Below are positions 1-13,699 of a stretch of DNA of 64,000 bases, one piece after another. Source of the DNA: Rhodeus uyekii (taxonomy: Eukaryota; Chordata; Actinopteri; Cypriniformes; Acheilognathidae); NCBI GenBank assembly GCA_037043235.1, contig JAWRVZ010000246.1, positions 1 to 64,000 of the forward strand, read 5' to 3'. Made by a program: the position numbers and the translations under genes. How positions within the stretch are numbered: the first letter of the stretch is position 1; every line of letters begins with the position of its first letter. A model generated the notes under the pieces. It had not been told where the DNA came from. It searched no databases and saw only the letters and a program-made list of their open reading frames with translations.

Positions 1-219
1 TTTCAAAAAATGTGTGTATATACCTCAAAATCAATATTTTGTTGAAGACTTCTGATGATGTGAAATGATCATGCTTCTTACAGAGAATATGTAGAGTAGA
101 AACATTTGCAGTTGATATTTCATTTTTACTTTTTTAAATCTATCAGATACCTTGTCAACAGTATTTTTGTAAATAAATACCTGTACCTGTAATTTTTTAA
201 CTGTATATAGACTCATTCA
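1..219. other. AT-rich sequence, nothing recognised
   Basis: AT-rich sequence without a recognisable gene or repeat. The short open frame on the minus strand has no family resemblance. Confidence 0.5.
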
Positions 220-420
220 AATATTTGGGGTCAGAAGGATTTTTTTTAAAAGACAGAAAGAGGTTAATACTTTTATTCAGCAGGGACATATTAAATTGAT
301 CAAAAGCGACAGTAAAGACATTCGTAATGTTACAAAAGATTTCTATTTCAAATAAATGCTGTTCTTTTGAAAGTTCTATTAATCATAGAATCCTGTATCC
401 CAGTTTAGCAGCAAACTGAT
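220..420 (+). repeat. Dispersed fish repeat, truncated copy
   Basis: Starts near 'atacttttattcagcaggg' and continues through 'agtaaagacattcgtaatg' to 'aataaatgctgttcttttg'. Diverged copies occur near 15,460-15,720, 21,700-21,950 and 47,860-48,060 (opposite orientation) and 44,190-44,500 (same orientation). I know this as a very common interspersed sequence in cyprinid genomes but cannot assign its class from here. Confidence 0.6.
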
Positions 421-949
421 GTTAACTAATGAAACCTTAATTTCCATATCCAGTCTTTGGTTTTCAGAGGAATGATGTTCACATATTTCAGAGCGCTTTC
501 TGTTAAACACACTTGACTTATGGATATATTGCATCTCGTGCAGGATATTAGGAGAAAGATGACCCTGTGAGCTTCAAGTTTCCAGAGGGACGCTTGGTCT
601 TCTCTCTTCGGCTATTCTGGTACAATTAGAAACAGATGCAGTAAGAATAAAGTCAGGTACCATTGCCAATCACACTGTGAAGAGTGTAGTCCCGCATGAC
701 AGGGTGATCTGTCACAGGTCAACATGACTGATAGACAGGGATCCACGGCATGGATCAAATAGCACACTGTAATATTCCCTGTCCCTGTGCTGTACCTGTA
801 AGGTTTGGCACAGTGTTCGTCAGCAGAATTGTTTGAGTTGAAGCCGCATGACTCAAGTTAAAATTCCAAATGATTTCGCTGAAGCTAAAACCCTCAGAGT
901 GCTGTTAATGTGACAGGAAGATTTTTACATTTATGAAGCTGCGGCTGTG
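421..949. other. Unique sequence, nothing recognised
   Basis: About 530 bases of mixed composition with no supported gene or repeat. Confidence 0.45.
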
Positions 950-1857
950 ATGCTGTGTTGCCGAGGTGTTGCTATGTGGTTGCTAAGGTGTTCTAGGTGG
1001 TTTTCAGGTTGTTGATATGTGGTTGCTAGGGTAAATGAGGTAATTTTCAGGACATTGCTATATAGTTGCTAGGGTGTCCTAGTTAGTTTTCAGGGTGTTG
1101 CTATGTGGTTGCTACAGTGTCCTTGGTAGTTTATGAATGTTGCTGTGTGGTTTCTTGAGTGTTGTAGGCAGTTTTCATGGTGTTACCTCATGGTTGCTAG
1201 GGTGTTCATTTTCAATGGTCTTCTAGTTGGTATTCATTGTGTTGCCTCATGGTTGCTAGGGTGTTCATTTTCAATGGTGTTCTAGTTGGTATTCATTGTG
1301 TTGCCTCATGGTTGCTAGGGTGTTCATTTTCAATGGTGTTCTAGTTGGTATTCATTGTGTTGCCTCATGGTTGCTAGGGTGTTCATTTTCAATGGTATTC
1401 TAGTTGGTATTCATTGTGTTGCCTCATGGTTGCTAGGGTGTTCATTTTCAATGGTATTCTAGTTGGTTTTCTTTGTGTTGCCTCATGGTTGCTAGGGTGT
1501 TTATTTTCAATGGTGTTCTAGTTAGTATTCATTGTGCTGCTTAATGGTTGCTAAGGTGTTCATTTTCAATGGTGTTCTAGTTGGTTTTCTTTGTGTTGCC
1601 TCATGGTTGCTAGGGTGTTTATTTTCAATGGTGTTCTAGTTAGTATTCATTGTGTTGCCTCATCCTTGCTAGGGTGTTCATTTTCAATGGTGTTCTAGCT
1701 GGTTTTCATTGTGTTGCCTCATAGTTTCTAGGGTGTTCATTTTCAATGTTATTCTAGTTGGTATTCATTGTGTTGTCTCATGCTTGCTATGGTGTTCATT
1801 TTCAATAGTATTCTAGCTGGTTTTCAATGTGTTGCCTCATGGTTGCTAGGGTGTTAA
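950..1857. repeat. 59-bp minisatellite, left part (array A)
   Basis: Tandem units containing 'ggttgctagggtgttcattt', 'tcaatggtgttctag' and 'ttggtattcattgtgttgcc'. Each 60-base line from 1,201 onward shifts by one base, so the period is 59. Units are diverged at 950-1,190 and sharp from about 1,190. The array stops abruptly at the left end of a transposon and continues at about 4,331. Confidence 0.9.
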
Positions 1858-1860
1858 TTA

Positions 1861-1969
1861 AGTTGGCTTGAGAAAGCCAACTTAGTGATATTGTATCTAA
1901 ACTTATTATTATTAAGTTGGCTTGAGAAAGCCAACTTAGTGATATTGTATCTAAACTTATTATTATTAT
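1861..1969. repeat. Tandemly duplicated transposon end
   Basis: The terminal hairpin and the following 'tagtgatattgtatctaaac' occur twice in direct order, 54 bases apart (starting at 1,861 and 1,915). The second copy is followed by a (ATT)n run to about 1,982. Confidence 0.85.
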
Positions 1970-2954
1970 TATTATTATTATTCTTACCTAAAATTCTCAA
2001 CGCATCTCCTCCTAGAGCTTTAAAGCTACAACTACTAAACTCTGCTCAGACTTCAGACCTGTTCTGACTTGAGTTGCTATCCCTTTTCAGACTGATCAGA
2101 CTTATGATTTTTGATAAAACTGAAGATTAAAGTCATAAAATCTCCATAGACTTTCACTAATGAAGTGAAAACTGAATTTTAGATAGAGCGTCCACTCCAT
2201 CTGTTGGTAACATCACAACATTACACCTGATATATAATACATTTCAATACAGTATGTGTGAACATGTCCATTCCAATGGGCATGCATTTTATTTTTTTAA
2301 ATCCTGAAAAAAAAACTTGCAGGTCTACAATCGATTTTTTACTTTAATTAGTAAGTTAAATCTCTATATTTTACATACATAATATCACAAAATTACACCC
2401 CTGTCAGTGAGAGCACTGAAGTTTGAACGAATCAGAGCGCTGCAATTCAAAGCCTCAAAGCTTTTCAAAGACGCCATTACTGCTGGAGAGAGAGATCATA
2501 ATCTCCTAAAATAGATTTATGTGAGAGAGTTTATGATCAAACGGAAATTGTTTCCGATTATCAAGTAACCACTGCAGTGTGTTTGCTTGAAGATTTATGC
2601 ACTTATATGGCCAAATTGTGACTCTCATTCGTGTTTACTCGGTGAAGGCTTCCCCCCGCTGCGCTGAGTAGATTACTATGGGAACGGCAACTCTCAATGA
2701 AGTTCAAACGCGCGTCCTCGCGCACTCGCGTCAGTTTATTTATAACTTATGCCTGAGTAAATATTACATTGCCTTGATTCCTTTATCTGCTATAATTGCC
2801 GTGTTGAACTGAAGTCTGACATGGCAGATCGATTCAATCTGAAAACTGCTTGAGATTAGAAAAAACAGCATTACTATCCCCATTGTAATTGTGCAGGAAT
2901 GATTTAAGAAATACTAATATTTAAGTTATTTTATTTCACATGAAGAAAGGCTTT

Positions 2955-3190
<236 letters not shown>

Positions 3191-3694
3191 ATTTATATAG
3201 TAAATAAATGTATAAAGGGCTCCATATATATGCAGTGGAACTACAGTCTGTTTAGAAAGTGGTAAGACTATATTAATAATGCTTAATTACATCTTTAAAA
3301 TAGAAATAAAACAAAGTATTCACATTAGTGAAAACTGACCGTTAAAAGCCAAGGATGTAATTAAACCGTAAACATTTTTATAAACTAATTGCAATTTTCA
3401 ACACTTTGGGGATCAAAAAGCATTATTTATTTTTTGGTATTTCGTTACAACACCGATGATCCCTCATGATGAAAGAACTCCATGTATGTTCCCTAGATGC
3501 CATTTTGTGCACTAACCAAGTATTGCAACACTTCTGTAATCAATTAATTATTTACTCATGTTTATTACCAATGTAAATGTTGTTTATTTTAGATTTATAT
3601 TTAATATTCATTATTATTCTTTGATATTTCAGACCACTCACTGTTCAGCTGAATCATCAATAACCTCCAGTCTCTGCGTCAACTGACTCTTGTG

Positions 3695-4095
3695 TTCTTT
3701 AAAACATTAAATCTCACTAGTGACTTGTTAAATAACATTCATTCTCGTCAGTGACATGTTAACTCATGTTAAATCTCACAAGCGACCTACGAATTAACAA
3801 ATCTCACTAGCGAGATGTTAGTTCACACTAAATGTCAATAGCGTCTTGTTAATTAACGTTAAATCTTGCTAGCAACATGCTAGATCACGCAAATTCTCAC
3901 TAGTGACATGCTAGATCATGCTAAATCTTGATAGCAACTTGTTAATTAACAATAAATCTTGCTACCAATATGCTAATTCAGCGAATTCTTGCCAGCAACA
4001 TGCTTATTTATGTTAAATGTTGCTAATGACTTCGGAATTCATTCTAAATCTTGCTAGCAACAAGATAATTAACATTAAATCTTGCTAGCAAAATT
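3695..4095. repeat. Degenerate short tandem repeat inside the transposon
   Basis: Loosely repeated units of about 30-35 bases with the pattern 'aaatctcactagcgacatg' followed by 'ttaattaac', drifting to 'aaatcttgctagcaacatg'. The units differ too much for an exact period to be read by eye. Confidence 0.65.
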
Positions 4096-4330
4096 GATCA
4101 TCAATTGATTAAAGATTAAATTATGATCAAAGAACATAACGACACCTTAGTAACTGCCTAGAAACAACGCAAGGCAATAACTAACAAGTGTATATATGCT
4201 CAAGATCTAATTCTTTCCATCTATCTATCTGTAAACTTAAACAACTTTTTAAGCTTTTACAAATAAATTTAACTTTCAGGATAGGCTTTCTCAAGCCAAC
4301 TGAAGTTTATATCATAAACTTCCTCTATCT

Positions 4331-5760
4331 AGTTTTCAATGTTATTCTAGTTGGTATTCATTGTGTTGTCTCATGCTTGCTAGGGTGTTCATTTTCAATG
4401 GTATTCTAGTTGGTTTTCAATGTGTTGCCTCATGGTTGCTAGGGTGTTTGTTTTCAATGGTGTTCTAGTTGGTATTCATTGTGTTGCCTCATGGTTGCTA
4501 GGGTGTTCATTTTCAATGGTGTTCTAGCTGGTTTTCATTGTGTTGCCTCATAGTTTCTAGGGTGTTCATTTTCAATGGTGTTCTAGTTGGTATTCATTGT
4601 GTTGCCTCATGGTTGCTAGGGTGTTCATTTTCAATGGTATTCTAGTTGGTATTCATTGTGTTGCCTCATGGTTGCTAGGGTGTTCATTTTCAATGGTATT
4701 CTAGTTGGTTTTCTTTGTGTTGCCTCATGGTTGCTAGGGTGTTTATTTTCAATGGTGTTCTAGTTAGTATTCATTGTGCTGCTTAATGGTTGCTAAGGTG
4801 TTAATTTTCAATGGTGTTCTAGTTGGTTTTCTTTGTGTTGCCTCATGGTTGCTAGGGTGTTTATTTTCAATGGTGTTCTAGTTAGTATTCATTGTGTTGC
4901 CTCATGCTTGCTAGGGTGTTCATTTTCAATGGTGTTCTAGCTGGTTTTCATTGTGTTGCCTCATAGTTTCTAGGGTGTTCATTTTCAATGTTATTCTAGT
5001 TGGTACTCATTGTGTTGTCTCATTCTTGCTAGGGTGTTCATTTTCAATAGTATTCTAGCTGGTTTTCATTGTGTTGTCTCATAGTTTCTAGGGTGTTCAT
5101 TTTCAATGGTATTCTAGTTGGTTTTCATTGTGTTGCCTCATGGTTGCTAGGGTGTTCATTTTCAATGTTATTCTAGTTGGTATTCATTGTGTTGTCTCAT
5201 GCTTGCTAGGGTGTTCATTTTCAATGGTATTCTAGCTGGTTTTCATTGTGTTGCCTCATAGTTTCTAGGGTGTTCATTTTCAATGGTATTCTAGTTGGTT
5301 TTCATTGTGTTGCCTCATGGTTGCTACGGTGTTTATTTTCAATGGTGTTCTAGTTGGTATTCATTGTGTTGCCTCATGGTTACTAGGGTGTTCATTTTCA
5401 ATGGTGTTCTAGTTGGTATTCATTGTGTTGCCTCATGGTTGCTAGGGTGTTCATTTTCAATGGTGTTCTAGCTGGTTTTCATTGTGTTGCCTCATAGTTT
5501 CTAGGGTGTTCATTTTCAATGTTATTCTAGTTGGTATTCATTGTGTTGTCTCATGCTTGCTAGGGTTTTCATTTTCAATAGTATTCTAGAGGGTTTTTAG
5601 GAAGTTTCTATGTGGTTTCTTGGGTGTCCTACATAGTTTTCACAGCATTGGTATGTGGTTACTAGGGCGTTTTTCATGGTGCTGATATGAGGTTGCTAAG
5701 GTGCTCTATGTAGTTTTCAGGGTTTTACTGTGCAGTAGCTAAATTGCTTGTTCTGGGTGA
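4331..5760. repeat. 59-bp minisatellite, right part (array B)
   Basis: Same unit as array A. Units are clear to about 5,590 and diverge by 5,760. The block at about 4,690-4,915 has the same succession of variant units as 1,450-1,670, including the rare variant 'attgtgctgcttaatggttg', so multi-unit blocks were duplicated together. Confidence 0.9.
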
Positions 5761-5918
5761 AGTCTAGGTGGTTATTTCTTAGATTTCATCTTTCAAACAT
5801 ATTTCAAATGGATTTCAAGTTGGTGCATTGTATAAAAAAGATTTAAAAAATCTATGACATGCTCTTAGATTTTAAATACAGTCTCAAGTTTGTGAGATTT
5901 CAGCCTCATTTTAAGCTC

Positions 5919-5942
5919 GGGGGGGGGGGGGGGGGGGGGGGG
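5919..5942. repeat. Poly-G run
   Basis: A run of about 24 G after 'ttttaagctc'. Its exact length is uncertain in any assembly. Confidence 0.9.
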
Positions 5943-7635
5943 CAATTTAATTTGACAGTAAAAATTACTGAAAAAATGTTATTAAAAATAACATTCCAGC
6001 TCATATTTACTTGTACGTTAATCCAAAACTTCCACAGGGCAGGAGAAACTATACTCAGGATGCAGCAGAAGTTCTTAAGAGGTTTAGCCATGGACAAGGA
6101 ATAAGAAGCCATGGATGGGGAAACCACATAACAGGGAATAAGGTGTCTTATGAGAGATGAGCCCAGCGAACATTCCAGACAAACAGTTCCACGAGGGTCG
6201 TCTCTGTATGTGGAGAAGTCAATAAAACCCTTAAAAATCCCATCAAGTGGCTTTTATAGAAGACAATAAATACCAAGTATCTTAAACTGCGTAGCTGTTG
6301 TCATGATTTGTACTGTGACACTCACACCGCTCAACCATCAACCCCTCCAGCACGAAAGCACACAGGCCCATATAAACTGAACATTGAGGTGTTCCAGAGA
6401 CACGGAGCTCAGCAATATCCTGCCTTGTGAAGACGGCGGGCATTAAGCCACGCTGTGTTTTTATTACAGCGTGCGTAAAAGAGACTGACTCCAGATTACA
6501 TTTTGCACTTAAGATTGGGCTCTAAAACGTAATGGGGAGAATTCAGACTGATGTTGTGTCCCGGGACAAGTTCATGTTCAATTCCCAGAGAAAACGGGAA
6601 AGCATCCCTGTGATATTAAACTTCACAGGTCCTCAAAACTCTTTAGGGAAAACGTTTACTGTATGTAAGTCATGCTTACAGAACTGCATCTGTCTTTCCT
6701 CAAAAACACAATGGCAGTGGATACGGGAAGAGCTCGGATGAATGAACCATCAGCCTTTGTTCATAATGTAGCATCCCTGTGTGGTTTACTGGGAATTTAG
6801 TCCTGTAATCAGTACATTTTATTCCCTGAGGTTTTTTGTGCACCCACAATGGTCGTAATTATTTTTACATGACCATTTTTGTTCTTGCTGGTTTGCTACT
6901 GTAGCAATTGAGCGCTGCATTAACATGGTTCCCTTGACAAAAAACCCTAGAGGATTTCTCGTTTTGAATTATTGCATAAAATAAGCTTTGTGGCCAGCAA
7001 ATATTTACGGTACTTATAGCTTTGGTTCAACTGTTATGAATTTTGAAGAGTAAATACAATCTGCAGAGGTAAAACTTCCACCCTTCGAGTACAATATATA
7101 TTTACATGTACAATAACAATTGCGGAAAAAATAATAAAAATAGTAATCAGCATGCAGTGGGCGTTGTAAATTGGGATGGTCCGGCCTATGGAGGATTATC
7201 TAGTCGCCTAGCAACTGTGACAGCTGCCATTGATGAGTGACAGTAATGTTTGTACTAAACTTTTTTTTTTTTAAGTTATATTAAACTGTCTGAAAACTAA
7301 GCTGGGTTCCACAATCTGTCTACATATGTTCCCTGTGGCCAATTTCTGTGTATCATAAAGAGTATAGACTATATAATCGTTTGATCGTCAACATTTGAAC
7401 CACGTTAAAGATTTTTAAAATTAAAGTTGAAACCCAATACAGTTTGGCATTTTCTGTAAAAAGAATCCTGTTGTCACTGAAGGCATGCAAGGCCGCGGAT
7501 ACAGCTGTTGTATCCTTGATTTCAGGGCAAGTGAAGGATGCATTTAAAAGCTCCATTTGAAAGAGCCTCGGAATTGGGATAGCCATCCTTACGCCGCGAT
7601 GATGCAATTGGCCTTTTGAATGCAGCAAAGGATTT
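5943..7635. other. Unique intergenic DNA
   Basis: No supported gene. The open frames here (up to about 100 codons at 7,353-7,658) show no recognisable domain or convincing splice context. Confidence 0.45.
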
Positions 7636-7637
7636 GT

Positions 7638-7781
7638 TCTAGCTTTCCTGTAGCTCAAACAGTAGTGTGTGGTGCTTGCAACACCAAGGTCATGGGTTTG
7701 ATCCCCAGTAAAAGCAAGAATTGATTATAATGTAAATGTGTTTCTTGAATGCAATTTGGATAAAAGCATGATGCATTTGTA
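7638..7781 (+). mobile_element. tRNA-derived SINE copy 1
   Basis: A box A-like 'tagctcaaacagtag' at about 7,650 is followed by 'gcttgcaacaccaaggtcat', the box B-like 'gggtttgatcccc', and a tail with 'gcaatttggataaaagcatg'. The copy is diverged. The family recurs five more times in the window. Confidence 0.7.
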
Positions 7782-9645
7782 CAACACTTCAAATTGGGAC
7801 AGCTGTGACACATTTGGCCTTCCAAGGATTTGGGACGCAGCTTGTAAACAAACTACACACGTCACTAACATTAAGCTTCCGACAACTTTTTTTCTGAAAG
7901 TCTGAGATAGTTTGCAAGAGCACGATTATAAACACAAAGTGTTAAAAGCGAGTTTATCTGTTCGGTCTGATGACATGAAATGTCCCGACAACCTTTGTAG
8001 TACAACTTGGCAAGTAACTTTTTCATTACAAGTAAACGTTTTTTTTTACCACTTAAAAAAGTCCATTACTGGTGTATTTTATGTCATAGAATAAAATGTG
8101 AAAATATCTTGAACTTGTGTTCACCATAGACCTTATTTCAGGCCTATTGCTGATATGTAAATGTATGATCACATGAGGTGAGTGAAGACAAACACAATTA
8201 ATGTGGGATCAAGTGTTTAAAGGGATTTGATTGAACTCTTATTGCAAAGGGAAGTTAGAATCTAATCTTATTTTAAGATGACCCATTTATTTAAGTGTTC
8301 AAATGCACGGAGAGCAATCACAATGGGCAATTTCAATAGTTTTTGGAAAGTTTAAATCATGAGGAATGTTCATCTAAATTTGGGCTTGTCAGTAAATGCA
8401 ATACACTTAGTTTGCCGTAAGCCTGTGTTTTGACTGTTTCAGACGTTTCAAAAGGAAGAGTAGATGTTCAAAGCTCACTGATTACATCGGTATGTTTCAC
8501 TCCCCACAGAGAGCTTTAAGCAAAGTTTACAGTGTCCTTTAACTAAAACCCTCATTCAACAGCTGAGCCAGGGGTTGAAATGATTTTGGATCTTTAGATA
8601 CAAAAGGTTTTCGGAATCATCTTGGATCAGCGAACTAAAGAATATTTTCACTTTAGCATTTCAACACCAGCTGTTTTGTAGTATTTGAACAGCTGGCTTT
8701 CACATGTCAAATCGTTAAGTTGTGCATTAAAACACATGATTACAGCAGAAAGCTTCATGTTATAATCAGAACACAAAATCGACTGTTATTGCGTGAAATA
8801 AACACCGTAGACCAACTAATATGCGATATACATTTAGCAAATGGGCACAGTTGCGAAGACTAAACAGGATGGCCATTCACTTTGAAGTTACTATACATCT
8901 GGATAATGAGGCTGTTTTTCACACTGCTTAGATGATGATTGAGATCAATGATCCTACTGTAATCGACACATTTTTTGCTATTTGCACACGCTATATTTGT
9001 TTTCATAGACCGACAACAAATTAAATTGTGCTTCTCAGTGCGTGTGGCTTAGTTCTTACTGGAAATGTGATTATGTACAGCTCTTTTTAAATAACCGTGC
9101 TTTGACAAAAGCAGAAGCATGCATGAAAACCTGAAATGGGGATGTTTTTGTCCATAACAACCGCTTTTTTTTTTTTTTTTTACAGCGAAGTGTTTCCCGA
9201 AATCATCGTTCATCATCTATGGTCGCAAAGTTTCTTGTTTGCATGACATGGGCACTTAACCATCGTGGTTGAATGACAAATATGCGACAATACGGTTTCG
9301 GAAAACAGTTGTGACCATGGACTGTAAAAAAAGAAGGACGGCATGCCGTCACTCTCTTCCATTGTAAAAAACTGCTGTTGGAGCCTACTGGCTATTTCAC
9401 TCTTAAGCTGTCAATCATGACATCACACCCCCGTTTTACCAGCCACCTGTGGGGATCGAAGCATTTTGCCTTCCATTTTCAGGACTTTTGTGACACACTT
9501 GGTTGTGACTAGCTAGTTGGTTTCTTCAATGATGTGTTGTACTTTGGTAGTTGAGCAGTGAGTTGCGTCACTATAAGGGAAACTCACCACAGAACAAGCT
9601 TGAACTGAAATGCTAAAATGACACGAAAGGGCTACAAGCACAATT
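7782..9645. other. Unique intergenic DNA
   Basis: No supported gene. A poly-T run lies at about 9,163-9,181. Nothing else is recognised. Confidence 0.45.
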
Positions 9646-9649
9646 CATC

Positions 9650-10285
9650 AATCTCGTCCATCCATGCACCAATCCAACCACGCATCCATCCATCCACCCA
9701 TCCGCCCATTCATCCATTCATCAATCCACCCATACATCCACCCATCCAACCATGCATCCATCCATCCACCCATCCATCCATCCATCCACCCATTCATCCA
9801 CCCATCCATCCAACCACACATGTAACCATCCACCCATCCATCCATCCCACCATGCATCCATCCATACACCCATCCATCCACCCATCCAACCATGCATCCA
9901 TCCATACACCCATTTATCCACCCATCCATCTATCCACCCATCCAACCACACATGTAACCATCCACCCATCCAACTACGCATGTATTCATCCACCCATTCA
10001 ACCATCCATCCATCTATCCATCCATCCATCCTCCGACCCATCCATCCATCCACCCATCCATCTATCCACCCATCCAACCACACATGTAACCATCCACCCA
10101 AACATCCAACCATGCATCCATCCATCCACCCATCCATCCACCCATCCAACCATGCATCCATCCATCCACCCATCCATCCACCCATCCAACCATGCATCCA
10201 TCCATCCACCCATCCATCCACCCATCCAACCATGTATCCATCCACCCATCCAACCATGCATCTATCCATCCGTCCATCCATCGTC
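9650..10285. repeat. (CATC)n-derived minisatellite
   Basis: About 630 bases of 'catccatccacccatccaac' type sequence with higher-order units such as 'caaccatgcatccatccatc' and 'caaccacacatgtaaccatc' repeated several times. It lacks stops on several frames of both strands and gives long His/Pro/Ile/Ser or Trp/Met/Asp/Gly translations, which are artefacts. Confidence 0.95.
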
Positions 10286-11535
10286 ACATGTAAACAGATT
10301 TTGATTGTCCTAATCAATTTTCTATCAGAAAAGTATAATTACTTACTTGTTTTTGTTGATTTTAGGTTAAATATAACCAAGACATGTTATTTACAGCTAA
10401 AATTGTGTGGTTTACTTCATGTACGTGTTGCATCATGGTGTGGCGTGCTGTTTGTAATAAATACACCTGTGCTATGGATTGATTTTTGTTGTTCTATTTA
10501 CAGAGCGGCGCTTATGTGTTTTTTTTGGGGGGGGGGGTTTGGTGTACAATTCATCAGTCAGATTGTCAGCATGTTTGCATTTCAGTTGATGCAGTGTTCC
10601 TTGGGATTTACATTAAGAACCATGTGCACTGAGCTCTCAGGTCAGAATCGTTCACCGCATCACTTATTACTGAAGCCTCACATTTAGTCATAGTCAAATG
10701 AAAAACCTCCCACTCGAAAAATGGCAACTACCTTTGATCGAAAACACTTCTTGAATATATCATTTGAATAGAAATGCAGCTACGCCTTAAAGACGTATGC
10801 ATGCTGAAAATGTGGTCTCAATCAAAGCTTCAGATCATAGCATTTAAAGTCACATCACTTTCCATCATGGACCGGCCGATGTTGTGAAATTAGGTAAAAC
10901 CATGGAAAAATCTAAAGTAAACTCATCAAAAGAGAGATTTCGAATACCTCTAGCTAACTGATTTGTGGGGAGACAGTTTCCTCTATTGATCTGAACTGGA
11001 TCCCACATCTGTTGGTCTGTTTCCTCACACCCGCTCTGCCTTCCTCCATGGCACATCCTGTTCTGATTAAAGATTTAATCGTGCATGGTTCTGCGCGCGT
11101 GTCAGTATGATTTGACTTTGCCATCGAGACGCTTTTGTCACTCCTAATGTTTTGCTCACATCTCAGCAGAGCTGTGCTTTATTAAAACTGGAATGTTTCA
11201 GGCACCTCGTCAGCATAATTATTCCAAAAAGTCTGCACTGCTTAGAACAGAAAAACACACATTCACAAGGCAAGTACAGCATCAGTGATGTTGTCGTGAA
11301 GTTAGAAAATCCCAAGAGAGTTTTAAGCAGACAGGGAATGTTGTTTATGAAGTTGAAAGTCACGAAGACTTCGTACGCCACATTTGAGAAGATTTTCACT
11401 CTGCAAAAAAGATTTAGATGATCTTTTATTTCACGATTAAACAGTACAATGCCCGGCCAAAAACCAAAAGTCGCTGTTAGGATTTAAATATGCTTATGAG
11501 TTAATGATTAGACTCCATCAATTAGGCCTAGAGGA
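10286..11535. other. Unique intergenic DNA
   Basis: No supported gene. A short G-run lies at about 10,528-10,537. Confidence 0.45.
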
Positions 11536-11539
11536 ACTT

Positions 11540-11735
11540 TTGCCAAACATATAACATGCTAGAAACACAATAATCACTGCAATAATAATCCAATCATTGA
11601 CTCTTAAGCATTTGGCCATTTACAAGATCATTAGGGGGCCATATCAACTAAAAAATTGAAACTGTTGATATTTTTGGCCATTCATTTACACGACAATGGG
11701 GTTTTTGGTAATTATAATGCAACATTTTAAAAACA
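11540..11735. mobile_element. Decayed DNA-transposon fragments
   Basis: 'aacacaataatcactgcaat' at about 11,565 recurs near 17,290 next to a Tc1/mariner transposase relic. It is followed by 'ttagggggccat' and 'catttacacgacaatggggt', which resemble the hAT-like MITE ends seen at 13,419. Boundaries are uncertain. Confidence 0.4.
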
Positions 11736-11739
11736 GGTT

Positions 11740-12560
11740 GCAAAGAGAACGATACCGTTATTTTCTCTGTGTAAACAACAAAAACACGAATTTGTGAAGG
11801 TGATTTGCCTGCTCATCAACTTTTTGTGTATGAATTTGGTAGAGTTAAGTAGAAAATAGAGTTAGAATGCATGCATTTTAAGTTACATTATGAGCTTTTC
11901 GTTTAAATGTGATTAACTTTAACATCTTCCCTAAATCCAGATCCTGCTTTTATACTTCCTCGTGGCCCGTGACAAAGAAAGTGAAGAGCCAATTCATCAT
12001 CATACCCTTAGTGTGATGAATAAGTGCAGCATTTTTGTGCCAAGCGTCTTGCACAGCTGTTGGGGAGATGTTTTCTAAACGAATCCTCTTATCAAGATCC
12101 CTCACTGGCTCACCTGCAGGGGCAGAAGAAGGCCTCACCTGGGCCGGGAGCAGGGGCCAAAGACAGTTAGTTTACCCCTAGCAGGCCAGTATCTGCCTAA
12201 TCTCAGCTGGGATTCTTCAGTCTTTTCAAGCTGCTAAGGTGAGCATGACGCACTGTCAGTGCACTAGAGAAAATAGAGGCGAGAGGGAAAGCCATCATTT
12301 TTCTTTGGTTATTTCATATCTCATTGCATTCTATTAGATTAATGTTCTTATATTCACACTGAGTATATATAGGATGGAGTTATTTATAAAAAATTATATA
12401 AAAACATGGATAGATATGTAGATCGTAATTTTTTTGATTTTATCAAAATGTCCTATCAAAGTTACAATGTACATTGAGGAAATCTTTTTTTATTCACCCC
12501 TTTTTTTTATTGAATCATGAAAAAAAAATGAATATTTTTATGAATTAAAATGAATATAGC

Positions 12561-12628
<68 letters not shown>

Positions 12629-13415
12629 GCATTTTTATGAAAAATTAAGTATGTGTTTCTGTTTGAGATCTCAAACATTTACTTTTGAGTGCAGGCTTTA
12701 GTGTTTTAAGAAAATTGCATCAAGTGTAAGACGTCTTCTAAAATTCTGGAAGAGAGACATTTAAGAATATTTTCTCTCAATTTCATTGCTGTCTAAGAGA
12801 AACAATTAAGGTCTCATTTGTGATTTTTCTTTTTGATGTATGAAGATATTTTCATGACACTCACATTCAGATATTAGCCATATTGCATTGACTGGATTCA
12901 TTTATTTTGTTCTAATTTAAGACACAGTCTGTTGAAATAATTACAGCTGAATTCCCATGTGCTTGATTTAACAGTGAGAGTTTACAGTGAGCCTGACTCA
13001 ATGAACAGTGCCCTCATTTCTTCATGACAGTATCTGTCAAGCTTCTTCTTGATCCTATAAAAACTCCCGTGTATTTCGTCAGTGGTGAATATAAGAACAT
13101 TAATCTAAGAGAAGCCTTTATAAACTACCACATATGAAATTAATAGGTAAAAGAAAGGGTAAACCTGACCTCTAGAAGAGAATTTGACTTTCTAAAGCTT
13201 GAGGAAAAACATTGAATCTTCCAACAAAACACAACTGGGAGTCTTCAGAGTTTTCCAAGATAACGCAATTCTGCTACAACATGCAAAAGCTTCAATATCT
13301 GCTTAGATTAAGCAGGAAGTTTTCCCAGAAATCCAAAAATGGAAAGTGGTGGAGATAGATGTGAATCAATCCCAGAAATCCCAGAGAGAAACCAGTGTAG
13401 CTTTCTGAAAGACTC
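11740..13415. other. AT-rich unique DNA with a (TA)n tract
   Basis: No supported gene. A (TA)n microsatellite of about 65 bases spans 12,565-12,628. Confidence 0.5.
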
Positions 13416-13418
13416 TTT

Positions 13419-13697
13419 GGGGCCGTTTACACAACACTGTTTTCGACTAAAAATGAAAAACTTTTTATGGGTTTTGGCCATTAATTTTGGTGTTTTGGTG
13501 CCTAAAAATGAGATTTTTTTTGAAAATGTAAAATGCTTTTTTGAAAACAATACCCTTATCGATTCCACGTGAACAAAACTATCACCAATCCGTGTTCACA
13601 GGGATCTATTTGACAATGCTGTCGATTGTATGGGAAGCATCCAAAGAAAAAAACGTTTTCATTTAAAGTACATTGTTGTTGTGTAATCGTACCCTAA
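13419..13697. mobile_element. hAT-like MITE
   Basis: Starts 'ggggccgtttacacaacact' and ends 'gttgtgtaatcgtaccctaa', an imperfect inverted match. The interior is AT-rich with 'gttttcgactaaaaatg'. GGGGCC plus 'tttacac' ends are common in fish hAT-type non-autonomous elements; the assignment is by resemblance. Confidence 0.55.
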
Positions 13698-13699
13698 GG

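Noticed and set aside
9618..10687. Long frames on both strands rich in His/Pro/Ile/Ser or Trp/Met/Asp/Gly
   Set aside because: Simple (CATC)n-type repeat translated in several frames.
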